From assembly GCA_963668545.1 (NCBI GenBank), contig OY764868.1, positions 1,798,001 through 1,862,000 of the forward strand: a stretch of DNA of 64,000 nt. The letters run 5' to 3'. The stretch's first letter is position 1. The number at the start of each line of letters is the position of its first letter. Both the position numbers and the translations under genes were made by a program. This stretch comes from G963662265 sp963668545. GTDB lineage: Bacteria; Spirochaetota; Spirochaetia; CADAEX01. The notes under the pieces are model-generated. The model saw nothing but the letters and a program-made list of their open reading frames with translations, did not search any database and had not been told where the DNA came from. This document shows, piece after piece, positions 1-8,222 of the stretch.

Positions 1-1670
1 TTGCTTTCAAGAAGTTCAAGCTGCTTCTGGTTAAGTTCAAAGGGGTGGTAGAAAACATCTTTCATATTGGTTGTATCTGTTTTATATACCCTGAATCCAA
101 TATCAAGCGGTTTTTCCCGATCTTTTAGCTTTTCAGCATTTTCTTCCAGTATCTTTTTACCTGCCCTTCTTATCCGTTCTTTCGCTATCTCTGATATTGT
201 TTTATATCCTTCTTTAAATGCATCGCTTGATTCTAATAAATTTTCATTTAATTGAATCATTATATACTTTCGCTTTCCACCATCCTTTAAATTCATTTTC
301 ATTGTAGCATGTGCTGTCGATGAAGAACCTGCAAAAAAATCAAGAATTATTTCTTCTTTTTCAACCTTAGAACAGTCTGATAAAAATTCAATTAATGATG
401 TAGGTTTCGCAAAATCAAAAGGGATATCAAGAGCTTTTAATTCATGTGATGCTTTTTGATTTATATGATCCTCAATAAAATTATTTGGTGTTGCCGTTGA
501 ATTTTTAATAACATCTTCCAAATATGTTTTTGTAAAAACATTCCAATTAGTTTTTTCTCCATATTGATTAACAAGATTTGATGATTTAACACGTTTTACA
601 ACTATTTGATCTTTTTTTTCTAAATATGATTTATAGGACCACCGCCAGACTTTATCATTACCACTTTTTGGCATAATAAAAGCACCATCTTTTTTTTCAT
701 CTGGGTAAGTTAACCCAGGAGGGATGACAAAACTTCCATCAGGACATTCTATATAATACCTTTGGTTGCTGCACCCTCTCATAGGATCAAGACTTGTCAT
801 ATATAAACGAACTAATTGATATTTTTCGCCTTTTCGTGGTCCATCGGTTTCAGTTTCCGTATAATTTGAATAGTTTATTCCACCAAAAAAGGGGACACAA
901 AACTCACGGTTTTTACAATAAGTTAAAACGTGATCAAAATTGGGGGCCCAATAATCTCCTTGATTATTCGCTTTTTTTGATATTCTTCCAGCTCCTCCAA
1001 TAAAATTTGCTTCTCCAAAAATTTCATCTGAAATTTTTCTTAAATTGTGAACTTCTTGTTCACCTATTGACATAAAAATAACTCCATCGTCTTTTAAAAA
1101 ATCTCTAGCAACAATCAGCCTCTCATACATCATTGATAGCCAGTCTGAATGATAGCGGCCGTTACTGTCTGTGTTTTTAAAAAGCCTTCCACCCTCTTCA
1201 TCTGTTGTTCCAATCTCTTCATCATATTCAGCTTTGCTTACCTTGAAATCATCCTTGTATATAAAATCGTTGCCTGTATTATACGGGGGATCTATATAGA
1301 TCATCTTTACCTTGCCGAGATAGCTTTCCTGAAGGATTTTTAAGACTTCAAAATTATCCCCTTCAATATAAAGGTTTTCAGTATTATCAAAATCAACACT
1401 CTCCTCCCTGCAGGGACGGAGCGTTTTTGTTATCGGGGTATTTGCCTTTAAGAGGGAAGCCTTTTTACCGGGCCAGTCAAGACGGTATCTTTCATCAGAA
1501 TCCTCTACAATATCATCAGAGAGAACCTGTCTTAAAAGATCAAAATCTACCGCCTTTTTAACATTGCCGTTTTTGTCTTTAGATTCTGTTATTACATTCG
1601 GAAAAATTTCCCCGATTTTATTGATGTTTTTCCCGGTTAAATCAGCTGTTTTCATTTCAAGTTTATCCAT
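1..1670 (-). CDS. Type III-like site-specific DNA methyltransferase (Mod), 3' end beyond window
   Basis: N-terminal 556 codons of a beta-class adenine-N6 DNA methyltransferase; the C-terminus lies beyond base 1. Reading inward from ATG at 1670, the catalytic motif DPPYNTG is near residues 127-133 and the AdoMet motif DFFAGSSSTAH near residues 441-451. This DPPY-before-FxG order, with a long intervening target-recognition region, is that of type III Mod subunits such as EcoP15I Mod. The frame is open throughout. The start overlaps the stop of the DUF4391 gene by one base (TAATG), so the two are co-transcribed with the helicase. A Res subunit would be expected further left and is not visible. 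Codons of the middle third (about 300-1100) are markedly AT-richer than the two ends. Confidence 0.9.
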   Translation of the reverse strand, partial: MDKLEMKTADLTGKNINKIGEIFPNVITESKDKNGNVKKAVDFDLLRQVLSDDIVEDSDERYRLDWPGKKASLLKANTPITKTLRPCREESVDFDNTENLYIEGDNFEVLKILQESYLGKVKMIYIDPPYNTGNDFIYKDDFKVSKAEYDEEIGTTDEEGGRLFKNTDSNGRYHSDWLSMMYERLIVARDFLKDDGVIFMSIGEQEVHNLRKISDEIFGEANFIGGAGRISKKANNQGDYWAPNFDHVLTYCKNREFCVPFFGGINYSNYTETETDGPRKGEKYQLVRLYMTSLDPMRGCSNQRYYIECPDGSFVIPPGLTYPDEKKDGAFIMPKSGNDKVWRWSYKSYLEKKDQIVVKRVKSSNLVNQYGEKTNWNVFTKTYLEDVIKNSTATPNNFIEDHINQKASHELKALDIPFDFAKPTSLIEFLSDCSKVEKEEIILDFFAGSSSTAHATMKMNLKDGGKRKYIMIQLNENLLESSDAFKEGYKTISEIAKERIRRAGKKILEENAEKLKDREKPLDIGFRVYKTDTTNMKDVFYHPFELNQKQLELLES

Positions 1671-2311
1671 TATTTGTCCCCGTTTATTTTTTCAAGTTCT
1701 GACTTTTTTGAAAGCAGTATTTTATTAAGATCAACCTTTCTGTTGAACTGCTTTTCTGAACTTATTCTTTTTTTAAACTGCAGAATCTCTTTTTCAAGAG
1801 TTTTTATTTTTGTATCCTGCTTAATAATCTCATCAAATGAAGCAGGATCCATATTTTTGTTTTTTATAAATGCTTTTACAAGCTTCTGATAAACCTTTTC
1901 AAGATTTATACCTGTAAAATCAAAAGAGAGCTCTTCGTTCCAGTTAGAAAAATAGTAATTTTCAACTCTTGTATTTTCCTTAAGAGTAATACCATAAGCA
2001 ACATCTTTATCAGATATAAACCTGTAAAGGATCTGATACGGAATTGCTTTATCAATTATTTTCAAAACATTTTCAGGAATTACTTTTTCTTTCAGTATAA
2101 TATCAAATATCTGGATTTCTATCACATTATCTGTTTTTGATATTCCTATAGTATCTTCAGAAAGTTTGTATTTCCAGACAATCTTTTGTATTTTATCTAC
2201 AAAATCTTTACGGACCTTACTGCTTAACGCAGATCTCTCATAGAACCTGTTTTTTGCAACAAACTTGTTGACATATGCATTTTCAGGAAGATTAAACACC
2301 TCTTTATCCAT
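1670..2311 (-). CDS. DUF4391-like protein of the methyltransferase-helicase operon
   Basis: A 213-residue soluble protein with no signal peptide. It resembles DUF4391 proteins, which I recall as neighbours of type III-like mod/res genes; this recognition rests on overall pattern (an NKFVAKNRF start region, an IPYQILYRFI core strand and a Lys/Glu-rich C-terminal helix), not on a search. The last 50 residues (KTLEKEILQFKKRIS...) look like a short coiled coil. It lies between the helicase (2 bases from its stop) and the methyltransferase (1-base overlap), so the three products are probably made together and may form a complex. No catalytic motif is visible; an adaptor or subunit role is inference. 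Confidence 0.7.
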   Translation of the reverse strand: MDKEVFNLPENAYVNKFVAKNRFYERSALSSKVRKDFVDKIQKIVWKYKLSEDTIGISKTDNVIEIQIFDIILKEKVIPENVLKIIDKAIPYQILYRFISDKDVAYGITLKENTRVENYYFSNWNEELSFDFTGINLEKVYQKLVKAFIKNKNMDPASFDEIIKQDTKIKTLEKEILQFKKRISSEKQFNRKVDLNKILLSKKSELEKINGDK

Positions 2312-2313
2312 AA

Positions 2314-5300
2314 TTATTTAATTACCATAAAAGTGATAAGTTCAAAATCCTCCAAGCCTTTCAGTCTGTTTGCAAGTGCAGTGGTACCCCCTGGAGAAAA
2401 AAGACTTTCAACCTCGCTCTCATCCTTCACATTGATTATCGATTCTATGGAATTCCCAAGAAGCTCGGAATACTTGTCCATAACTTTCCCGTCGCCGGTT
2501 TCATCATTAAATATTTCATAGACCTCTTTTAAAGGCATATCATACCCCTTTGATACAGATCTCATTATATCAAGGGTATTTTTAACATTAAGGTGGTTGG
2601 AAAGTATTTCCCCGTTATCTTTTATATAAACAAGGTAAAAAGGATGGAGCTGGTTTGTGTTGTCAATATTTACTTCATTGTTGATGTTTTTAAGAACAAA
2701 TATTACCCCCGTCTCAATTCCTCGATCAGGATCTTTTTCAGCAACCGAATGCATTCCGTTCGGTATGTTTTCAAGGCTTCCTGAACTGTTTATATAGCTT
2801 ACAAGGTCCATTCTGAAATCATTAAGCCCGAGGTCTGTTATTGAAACGCCTGACCCCATCTCTTCAATATCGACAACTTCCTCCTGCAGTTTTTCAAGCT
2901 GCTTTTTCCTGAATAAAAGGTCAGATGATTTGTTTGTAAGCACATTGTCCTCGCCTGTACCTGCTGCATCCACTATATACATCCTGCTTTCAACCCTGTT
3001 TTTAAGGTTTATATAATCATCAAGAGAAAGCTGGGGCCAGAAGTTTATTAATTGGATGTCTTTGTTGGTTGAACCTATACGGTCAATTCGCCCGAATCTT
3101 TGAATAATCCTTACAGGGTTCCAGTGGATATCATAATTCACAAGAGTATCGCAGTCCTGGAGGTTCTGCCCTTCAGATATACAGTCGGTTGCTATAAGTA
3201 TATCAATTTCAGCTTTTTCTCTATCTCTTCTTTCTTTTGACCTTGGAGAAAAATTTATAAGAAGGTTATTAAAACTGTTATGCAAATTAAGGGTATTATC
3301 ATTTTTATCAGAACCTGTAATTTTTGCTGTTTCCAGTTTTAAATCACTGTTGTAGGTATTAAGATTGTCATAAAGGTAATTGACAGTATCTGCAAAAGCG
3401 CTGAAGATAAGTATTTTTTTATTGCCGGGATTTATGGGATTATTTATCTTGTTTCTTATAAGGTTTTTCAAATCGTTCAGTTTTGTGTCATGTTCAGGGG
3501 TTACTCTTTCCATTTCTTCCAAAACAGCATTTGCTATATGATAATCTGAAAGAAGGTCCTGCTTCCATCCTGCTGTGTTCATATCCTGAAGGTTAATTCT
3601 TACCTTGTCGCCGACACTGAACTCATCATTTATCCAGTCATCGCTTTCTGAATCAATATTAATATCATTGAATTGTGTTGCATCAGTATAGGCATTGGAA
3701 GGAGACATTTCAAAATCTTTTATTTTTTCAACTGTATTTAAAATTTCTTTTATAAACTTTTTCAGTGTTATCCTGAATGAATCTACAGAACTTTCAAGTC
3801 TTTTTAAAAGATTTACCCTCATCAAAGTCTGGAGGCTTTTTTCACGGTGTGACTGTTTGAAACTTGCATTATCCGCAAGCTGAGTATCATAAATATCGCT
3901 GTAGAATTCCTTTTTGTTTTCAAGAATATATTCAAAAGGGGAATATACAGACATATTAAGCCGGGTCAGTTCCCTGTAGAGATCAGATATTGCAATAAAA
4001 TCATCAAGATCTGTAATTTCTGCATAATGGGTTACCGGTTTTAACCTGTTTGGGAATTTGCCGATTTTTTCCGTATTATAGTATTTTTCAATATGCTTCC
4101 TGCTTCTCGCAATTGTTACGCTGTCAAGAAGCTTGAAAAAATCAAAATTTATATTAAGCTGCTTTATAAGACTGTAACTTGTTCTCTCTTCAATGGGCAG
4201 CCTTGACCATTCGTTAAAAACTCTCTGCGCATTATTAAGGATTGTTTCTATAGATTTCCCTGTATCAAGTTTCTCATCAATTTCTCCGGTTTCCCCCTCA
4301 AATGCAAGGGCAAGCTGATTTTTAAGGTCTGTAAACCTGTTATTAACAGGAGTTGCGGAAAGCATGAGCACTTTTGTTTTAACCCCTGCTTTCATTACAT
4401 CATTCATCAGCTTCTGGTATCTTGTTATCCTGTCTTTGCGCGGATCATTATTTCTGAAGTTGTGCGACTCATCAATTACAACAAGGTCATAATTGCCCCA
4501 GTTAATCCTTGACAGATCAATGCCGTTTGAATCCCCCCTCTCCCTTGAAAGGTCTGTATGATAAAGTACATCATAGTTAAATCTGTCTTTAATTACAGGA
4601 TTATCTTCATAGTTATTTAAAAAGGTGTTCCAGTTATCGCCAAGTTTTTTAGGGCACAGGACAAGAACAGTTCTGTTTCTCTCCTGATAGTACTTGATTA
4701 CACCGAGGGCAGAAAAAGTTTTACCAAGTCCTACACTGTCTGCAAGAATACATCCGTTATGCCTTTCGAGTTTATTTATAACACCAAGGACAGCATCTTT
4801 CTGAAAATCATACAGCTTGTTCCATATGGCAGATTCCCTGAATCCTGTTTTTTCATTGGCAAGTTCATCTTCTGTAATATCTTCAAGAAATTCATCAAAA
4901 ATATTGTAAAGAGTAAGATAATAAATAAATTCAGGTGAATTTTCCCTGTAAAGATTTGATATGTATTCTGCAACTTCATCAGTAACATCTTTTAAAACAC
5001 TTTCATCTTCCCAGATTTCGTTGAAATTCTGTACATATTTTTTTGTTGTTTCATAATCATCTGTTTTAATTATCTGCTGAAGTATTGAATTGTTTTTTTC
5101 ATATCCGAATCCGGCACTGCTGAACTCATTCAGTCCCATATAAACAAAGCGGTTATTCCCATTATGAAGGGTAATATGGGGCTGAATATAGTTATTTCCT
5201 ATGTTGGTTTTAAAAGTTACCTTCTGCTCTATCCATTTTTTGCATTCTCTGGCAATGGCCCGTCCTTTTAATTCATTTTTAAGGTTTATCTCAAATTCTG

Positions 5301-5559
5301 AACCGCTTATTGCCCTTTGCCTTATATTTGCGTTAATTTGGAACTGTTTTTTTTCCCTTTTATTTTTATCAACTTCTATGAAAGTGGGATCTGTAAATAT
5401 AAAATTAAGTTTATCTATCTTTTTAAGTTCATTTTTAAGGCATTCAAATCCATAAATTGTGAATATACCTGCTGCAACATCGAGTTTGCTTTTATTGCCG
5501 ATGTTGGATTTGAAGTCATCACCGATTTTTTCAGTTTTATTGTTAAAAGCCTGTATCAT
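2314..5559 (-). CDS. SNF2-like superfamily 2 helicase with PLD-like N-terminus
   Basis: A 1081-residue ATP-dependent translocase or helicase, first gene of the helicase-DUF4391-methyltransferase operon. Residues 1-160 resemble a phospholipase-D-type nuclease domain, but the HxK box reads HIT (128-130) and the GSSN-like box reads MGLNEF (141-146), so it looks catalytically dead. The helicase core follows: Walker A DSVGLGKT at 274-281, a DESHNF Walker B, SATPVNN motif III, and QRFGRIDRIG motif VI in the second RecA lobe. Such PLD-SNF2 proteins are linked to restriction-type defence. The start is the ATG at 5557-5559, with only a weak upstream AAGTA. AbiE starts divergently 165 bp away. Involvement in anti-phage restriction is inferred from context. 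Confidence 0.85.
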   Translation of the reverse strand: MIQAFNNKTEKIGDDFKSNIGNKSKLDVAAGIFTIYGFECLKNELKKIDKLNFIFTDPTFIEVDKNKREKKQFQINANIRQRAISGSEFEINLKNELKGRAIARECKKWIEQKVTFKTNIGNNYIQPHITLHNGNNRFVYMGLNEFSSAGFGYEKNNSILQQIIKTDDYETTKKYVQNFNEIWEDESVLKDVTDEVAEYISNLYRENSPEFIYYLTLYNIFDEFLEDITEDELANEKTGFRESAIWNKLYDFQKDAVLGVINKLERHNGCILADSVGLGKTFSALGVIKYYQERNRTVLVLCPKKLGDNWNTFLNNYEDNPVIKDRFNYDVLYHTDLSRERGDSNGIDLSRINWGNYDLVVIDESHNFRNNDPRKDRITRYQKLMNDVMKAGVKTKVLMLSATPVNNRFTDLKNQLALAFEGETGEIDEKLDTGKSIETILNNAQRVFNEWSRLPIEERTSYSLIKQLNINFDFFKLLDSVTIARSRKHIEKYYNTEKIGKFPNRLKPVTHYAEITDLDDFIAISDLYRELTRLNMSVYSPFEYILENKKEFYSDIYDTQLADNASFKQSHREKSLQTLMRVNLLKRLESSVDSFRITLKKFIKEILNTVEKIKDFEMSPSNAYTDATQFNDINIDSESDDWINDEFSVGDKVRINLQDMNTAGWKQDLLSDYHIANAVLEEMERVTPEHDTKLNDLKNLIRNKINNPINPGNKKILIFSAFADTVNYLYDNLNTYNSDLKLETAKITGSDKNDNTLNLHNSFNNLLINFSPRSKERRDREKAEIDILIATDCISEGQNLQDCDTLVNYDIHWNPVRIIQRFGRIDRIGSTNKDIQLINFWPQLSLDDYINLKNRVESRMYIVDAAGTGEDNVLTNKSSDLLFRKKQLEKLQEEVVDIEEMGSGVSITDLGLNDFRMDLVSYINSSGSLENIPNGMHSVAEKDPDRGIETGVIFVLKNINNEVNIDNTNQLHPFYLVYIKDNGEILSNHLNVKNTLDIMRSVSKGYDMPLKEVYEIFNDETGDGKVMDKYSELLGNSIESIINVKDESEVESLFSPGGTTALANRLKGLEDFELITFMVIK

Positions 5560-5674
5560 TTTTACTTATGTCATCCCGAATTGTTAAGATTCAATCTAAA
5601 AGAACAATATATTATATAATCAGCAGGCTTTTTTTTCACTAACTTTTGTATGTTTTTCTTTTTGAAAGATTATT

Positions 5675-5728
5675 TCATGTGACAATTTATTGACTTTTAC
5701 AAACAAAGGTATATTATTAGTCACATGA
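5675..5728 (+). promoter_or_regulatory. abiE promoter inside a 9-bp inverted-repeat operator
   Basis: TTGACT (5690-5695), 16-bp spacer, TATTAT (5712-5717) form a strong sigma-70-type promoter. It is bracketed by a perfect inverted repeat, TCATGTGAC at 5675-5683 and GTCACATGA at 5720-5728. The right arm contains the abiEi start codon (5725-5727). AbiEi antitoxins are known to autorepress by binding inverted repeats at their own promoter, so this is the likely operator. The predicted transcription start coincides with the ATG. Confidence 0.75.
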
Positions 5729-6324
5729 GCAGTCAAAAAGAAATTGTATACAATATTCTCCAACAAAAACCCATTGTAAGATCTAGCGAATTTAATAAGG
5801 CTGGTGTTCATAGGGAAACAATCAGAAGAATGGCTGAGGCTGGAGAAATTGTAAAAATTGCTCATGGTCTTTATTCTTCAGATGAATATATACCAAACGA
5901 AAAATATTCACTCATAGAAGCTCAGAAAATAGTTAATAACGGAATTGTCTGTCTTATAAGCGCTCTGTCCTGCTATGAAATAGGCACACAGAACCCTTCA
6001 GAAGTCTGGATGGCAATAGAAAAAAGCAGCTGGCATCCTCAGATTAAAAATACACCTGTACGTCTTATTAATTATACCGGGGAATCATATACCAGCGGAG
6101 TAGAATGCATTAATATCGATAATGAAAAAGTAAAAATATACAATATACCAAAGACTATTGCTGACTGTTTCAAATTCCGTAACAAGATAGGAATTGATGT
6201 TGCAATTGAAGCTCTCAAAGATGTCCTTGAAAATAAGCGCACAACAGTAGATGAAATCCTTTTTTATTCAGAAATATGCAGAGTACGGAAAATTATTACA
6301 CCATACATGGAAAGTCTTGTATGA
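5725..6324 (+). CDS. abiEi: AbiEi-family antitoxin (type IV TA), transcriptional autorepressor
   Basis: A 199-residue protein with an N-terminal winged helix-turn-helix (about 1-60; the SEFNKAGVHRETIRRMAEAG segment is the recognition region) and the C-terminal AbiEi domain (about 70-199; VCLISALSCYEIG and IYNIPKTIADCFKFR are typical). AbiEi neutralises the AbiEii nucleotidyltransferase without stable binding and represses the operon through inverted repeats, which are present upstream. The ATG lies inside the operator and has no Shine-Dalgarno sequence at normal distance, suggesting leaderless translation. It overlaps abiEii by 4 bp (ATGA). Together with the adjacent methyltransferase-helicase operon it marks a defence island. 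Confidence 0.88.
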   Translation: MSSQKEIVYNILQQKPIVRSSEFNKAGVHRETIRRMAEAGEIVKIAHGLYSSDEYIPNEKYSLIEAQKIVNNGIVCLISALSCYEIGTQNPSEVWMAIEKSSWHPQIKNTPVRLINYTGESYTSGVECINIDNEKVKIYNIPKTIADCFKFRNKIGIDVAIEALKDVLENKRTTVDEILFYSEICRVRKIITPYMESLV

Positions 6325-7229
6325 AAGATCAGAATAAAGATTATTCATTATCAGTACTTGCACGTCTTCTGAATTACAGTCGTAAAAATAAAGAAGATTA
6401 TCAATCACTTCTTACAAGATATACTGCAGAAAGATTTCTTTACAGATTAGGGCAATCAGATTACAGCAGTAATTTTATACTAAAAGGTGCATATCTTCTA
6501 ACTATAACTCTTGTAGATCAAGCTTACAGAACTACTAAGGATATTGATTTTCTGAAAACAGGGAATACAGATTCAGAATTTATCCTTGAAGCATTGAAGA
6601 GTATTTGCAAAACTCCGTATGCAGAAGATGGAATCATATTTGATATAGATTCAATCATGCTACAGGAAATTCGAGAACAGAATTCCTATAAGGGACAAAG
6701 AGCAAAAATTCCATCCTTTATAGGCAAAGCTAAAGTTGTTCTTCAAATAGATATAGGAGTTGGTGATTCTGTGTTTCCGGAACCTGTTGTTAAAAAAATT
6801 CCATCTCTTTTGGGATTAGATCTACCTGAAATTTTATTATATCCTATTGAAACAGTAATTTCAGAAAAACTTGAAGCTATTGTATCTTTAGGTCTTCTGA
6901 CAAGCAGAATGAAGGATTTTTATGATATTTATATTATAACGAATTCAATGATTCTTGATTATTTATCATTAAAAACGGCTATTGAACAGACTTTCAGCCG
7001 CAGGGCAACTGCTCTTCCTTTAAAAATGCCTGAAGTTTTTTCTGAAAATATTTATAACGATGAAACTAAGAAAAAACAATGGAAAGCTTTTGTTGGAAAA
7101 TTACGAAATATACATACAAATCTGGAATTCCCTACTGTAATCACACATATACATAATTTTACAGCTATATTCTGGAATGATAGTAATTATGAGCCTGACA
7201 AATGGTATCCGGAAAAAGGATGGAAATAA
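6321..7229 (+). CDS. abiEii: AbiEii-family nucleotidyltransferase toxin
   Basis: A 302-residue DUF1814-type nucleotidyltransferase, the toxin of an AbiE abortive-infection pair. Visible family motifs: NFILKGAYLL (G/S loop), the metal-binding pair in YRTTKDIDFL, and the C-terminal SRMKDFYDIY block. Relatives modify tRNA acceptor ends or other RNAs with nucleotides; the substrate here is unknown. The start chosen is the ATG at 6321, overlapping the abiEi stop as ATGA, rather than an in-frame ATG 45 bases upstream that would lie deep in abiEi. The catalytic residues appear intact, so the toxin is probably functional. A weak intrinsic terminator follows. Confidence 0.88.
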   Translation: MKDQNKDYSLSVLARLLNYSRKNKEDYQSLLTRYTAERFLYRLGQSDYSSNFILKGAYLLTITLVDQAYRTTKDIDFLKTGNTDSEFILEALKSICKTPYAEDGIIFDIDSIMLQEIREQNSYKGQRAKIPSFIGKAKVVLQIDIGVGDSVFPEPVVKKIPSLLGLDLPEILLYPIETVISEKLEAIVSLGLLTSRMKDFYDIYIITNSMILDYLSLKTAIEQTFSRRATALPLKMPEVFSENIYNDETKKKQWKAFVGKLRNIHTNLEFPTVITHIHNFTAIFWNDSNYEPDKWYPEKGWK

Positions 7230-7240
7230 TATATTCTTTA

Positions 7241-7271
7241 TTGGTTTTTTAACCATTTTTCAGGTTATAAT
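7241..7271 (+). promoter_or_regulatory. Possible promoter of the LEA/WHy lipoprotein gene
   Basis: A perfect TATAAT at 7266-7271, with a poor -35 candidate TTGGTT at 7241-7246 (19-bp spacing, overlapping the abiE terminator hairpin). The transcript would carry a leader of about 26 nt with GAGG as ribosome site. Confidence 0.4.
7242..7260 (+). terminator. Weak intrinsic terminator after abiEii
   Basis: TGGTT (7242-7246) pairs with AACCA (7251-7255) across a TTTT loop and is followed by five T. The short AT-rich stem makes it weak. Confidence 0.45.
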
Positions 7272-7303
7272 ACTTATCAGAATGACATTTAATGAGGTTA
7301 ACA

Positions 7304-8176
7304 ATGATAAATATTAAAAAGCTTAAATATTCAATTCTTTTTTCTTCTGTTTTTGTAATTACAACATTTCTACTATTCTCCTGTTCAACTTTGAAAAATA
7401 TATTCAACGAGCCGAAGGTGAGTTTTGACAAAGCTGAAATTTCAGATATCAGTTTCCAGGATATTACACTTGATTTTTCATTTATTGTAGATAACCCCAA
7501 TTCAGTGGGTGTTGAGATGGCAGGTTATTCCTATGACCTTCAGATTGAAGGGAACTCCCTAATCAGGGGAGATACAAATGAAGCCTTAAGAATAGAGGCA
7601 AATGACAAAAGCAGAATCAGGCTTCCCCTTACCCTTACATACAGTGACCTCTACAGCATGTTCAGTGATATAAAGGGTAAAGACCAGATATCTTATAAAA
7701 TAGTAAATGTCTTCACTTTTGATCTTCCGGTATTCGGAAAAGCTTCTTTTCCCGTAGAGCATGAAGGTACTTTTCCTGCTGTTAAATTACCTGAAATTGC
7801 GATTGACAGACTCAGCATGAAATCCCTCAATCCATTTAAAAGCGAACTGGAACTTGTTCTCAGGGTCAGAAACAGGAATACATTTTCCCTTTCACTGGAT
7901 TCGATTGACTATAACTTCATTGTAAACAGCGTTACCTGGGGAAAAGGCCTTTCAAGATCTACTGCTGATTTCAGGGAAAACGGTGAAAACTATATTACAC
8001 TTCCGGTTGAGATAAATCCTGCGGAAATCGGTATGGAGCTGATTAAATCAGCTTTAAGCGGCAGAAAACTCAATATGGATTTCAAGGCCAGCGCTTTATT
8101 CAGAACAGGGTATCCCGGCTTTGAAAAGGCGGAACTTGATTTCAGTACAACAGACAGGAAAGGTATAAGCAGGTAA
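7304..8176 (+). CDS. LEA type 2 / WHy-domain lipoprotein
   Basis: A 290-residue predicted lipoprotein. The signal peptide (residues 1-26) ends in a lipobox, LLFSC. Two WHy/LEA14-like beta-sandwich repeats follow (about 30-150 and 165-285), recognisable by FSFIVDNPNSVGVEMAGYSY and the related LVLRVRNRNTFSLSLDSIDY, each followed by a polar strand pattern. Such proteins in Gram-negatives are thought to sit in the periplasm attached to a membrane; the ligand is unknown. The start is the ATG at 7304, seven bases after GAGG, in preference to the ATG at 7292. It converges with proS, sharing a bidirectional terminator. Confidence 0.8.
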   Translation: MINIKKLKYSILFSSVFVITTFLLFSCSTLKNIFNEPKVSFDKAEISDISFQDITLDFSFIVDNPNSVGVEMAGYSYDLQIEGNSLIRGDTNEALRIEANDKSRIRLPLTLTYSDLYSMFSDIKGKDQISYKIVNVFTFDLPVFGKASFPVEHEGTFPAVKLPEIAIDRLSMKSLNPFKSELELVLRVRNRNTFSLSLDSIDYNFIVNSVTWGKGLSRSTADFRENGENYITLPVEINPAEIGMELIKSALSGRKLNMDFKASALFRTGYPGFEKAELDFSTTDRKGISR

Positions 8177-8177
8177 A

Positions 8178-8206
8178 AAAAAGCGGAGTTCAAAACTCCG
8201 CTTTTT
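8178..8206. terminator. Bidirectional intrinsic terminator between LEA lipoprotein and proS
   Basis: A 13-bp perfect stem: AAAAAGCGGAGTT (8178-8190), loop CAA, AACTCCGCTTTTT (8194-8206). A and T runs on opposite sides make it work in both directions for the two convergent genes. Confidence 0.9.
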
Positions 8207-8222
8207 AATAATCCATAGTCAA

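Noticed and set aside
6276..6320. Upstream in-frame start for AbiEii
   Set aside because: It would overlap abiEi by 49 bp; the ATGA overlap at 6321 is the conserved arrangement.
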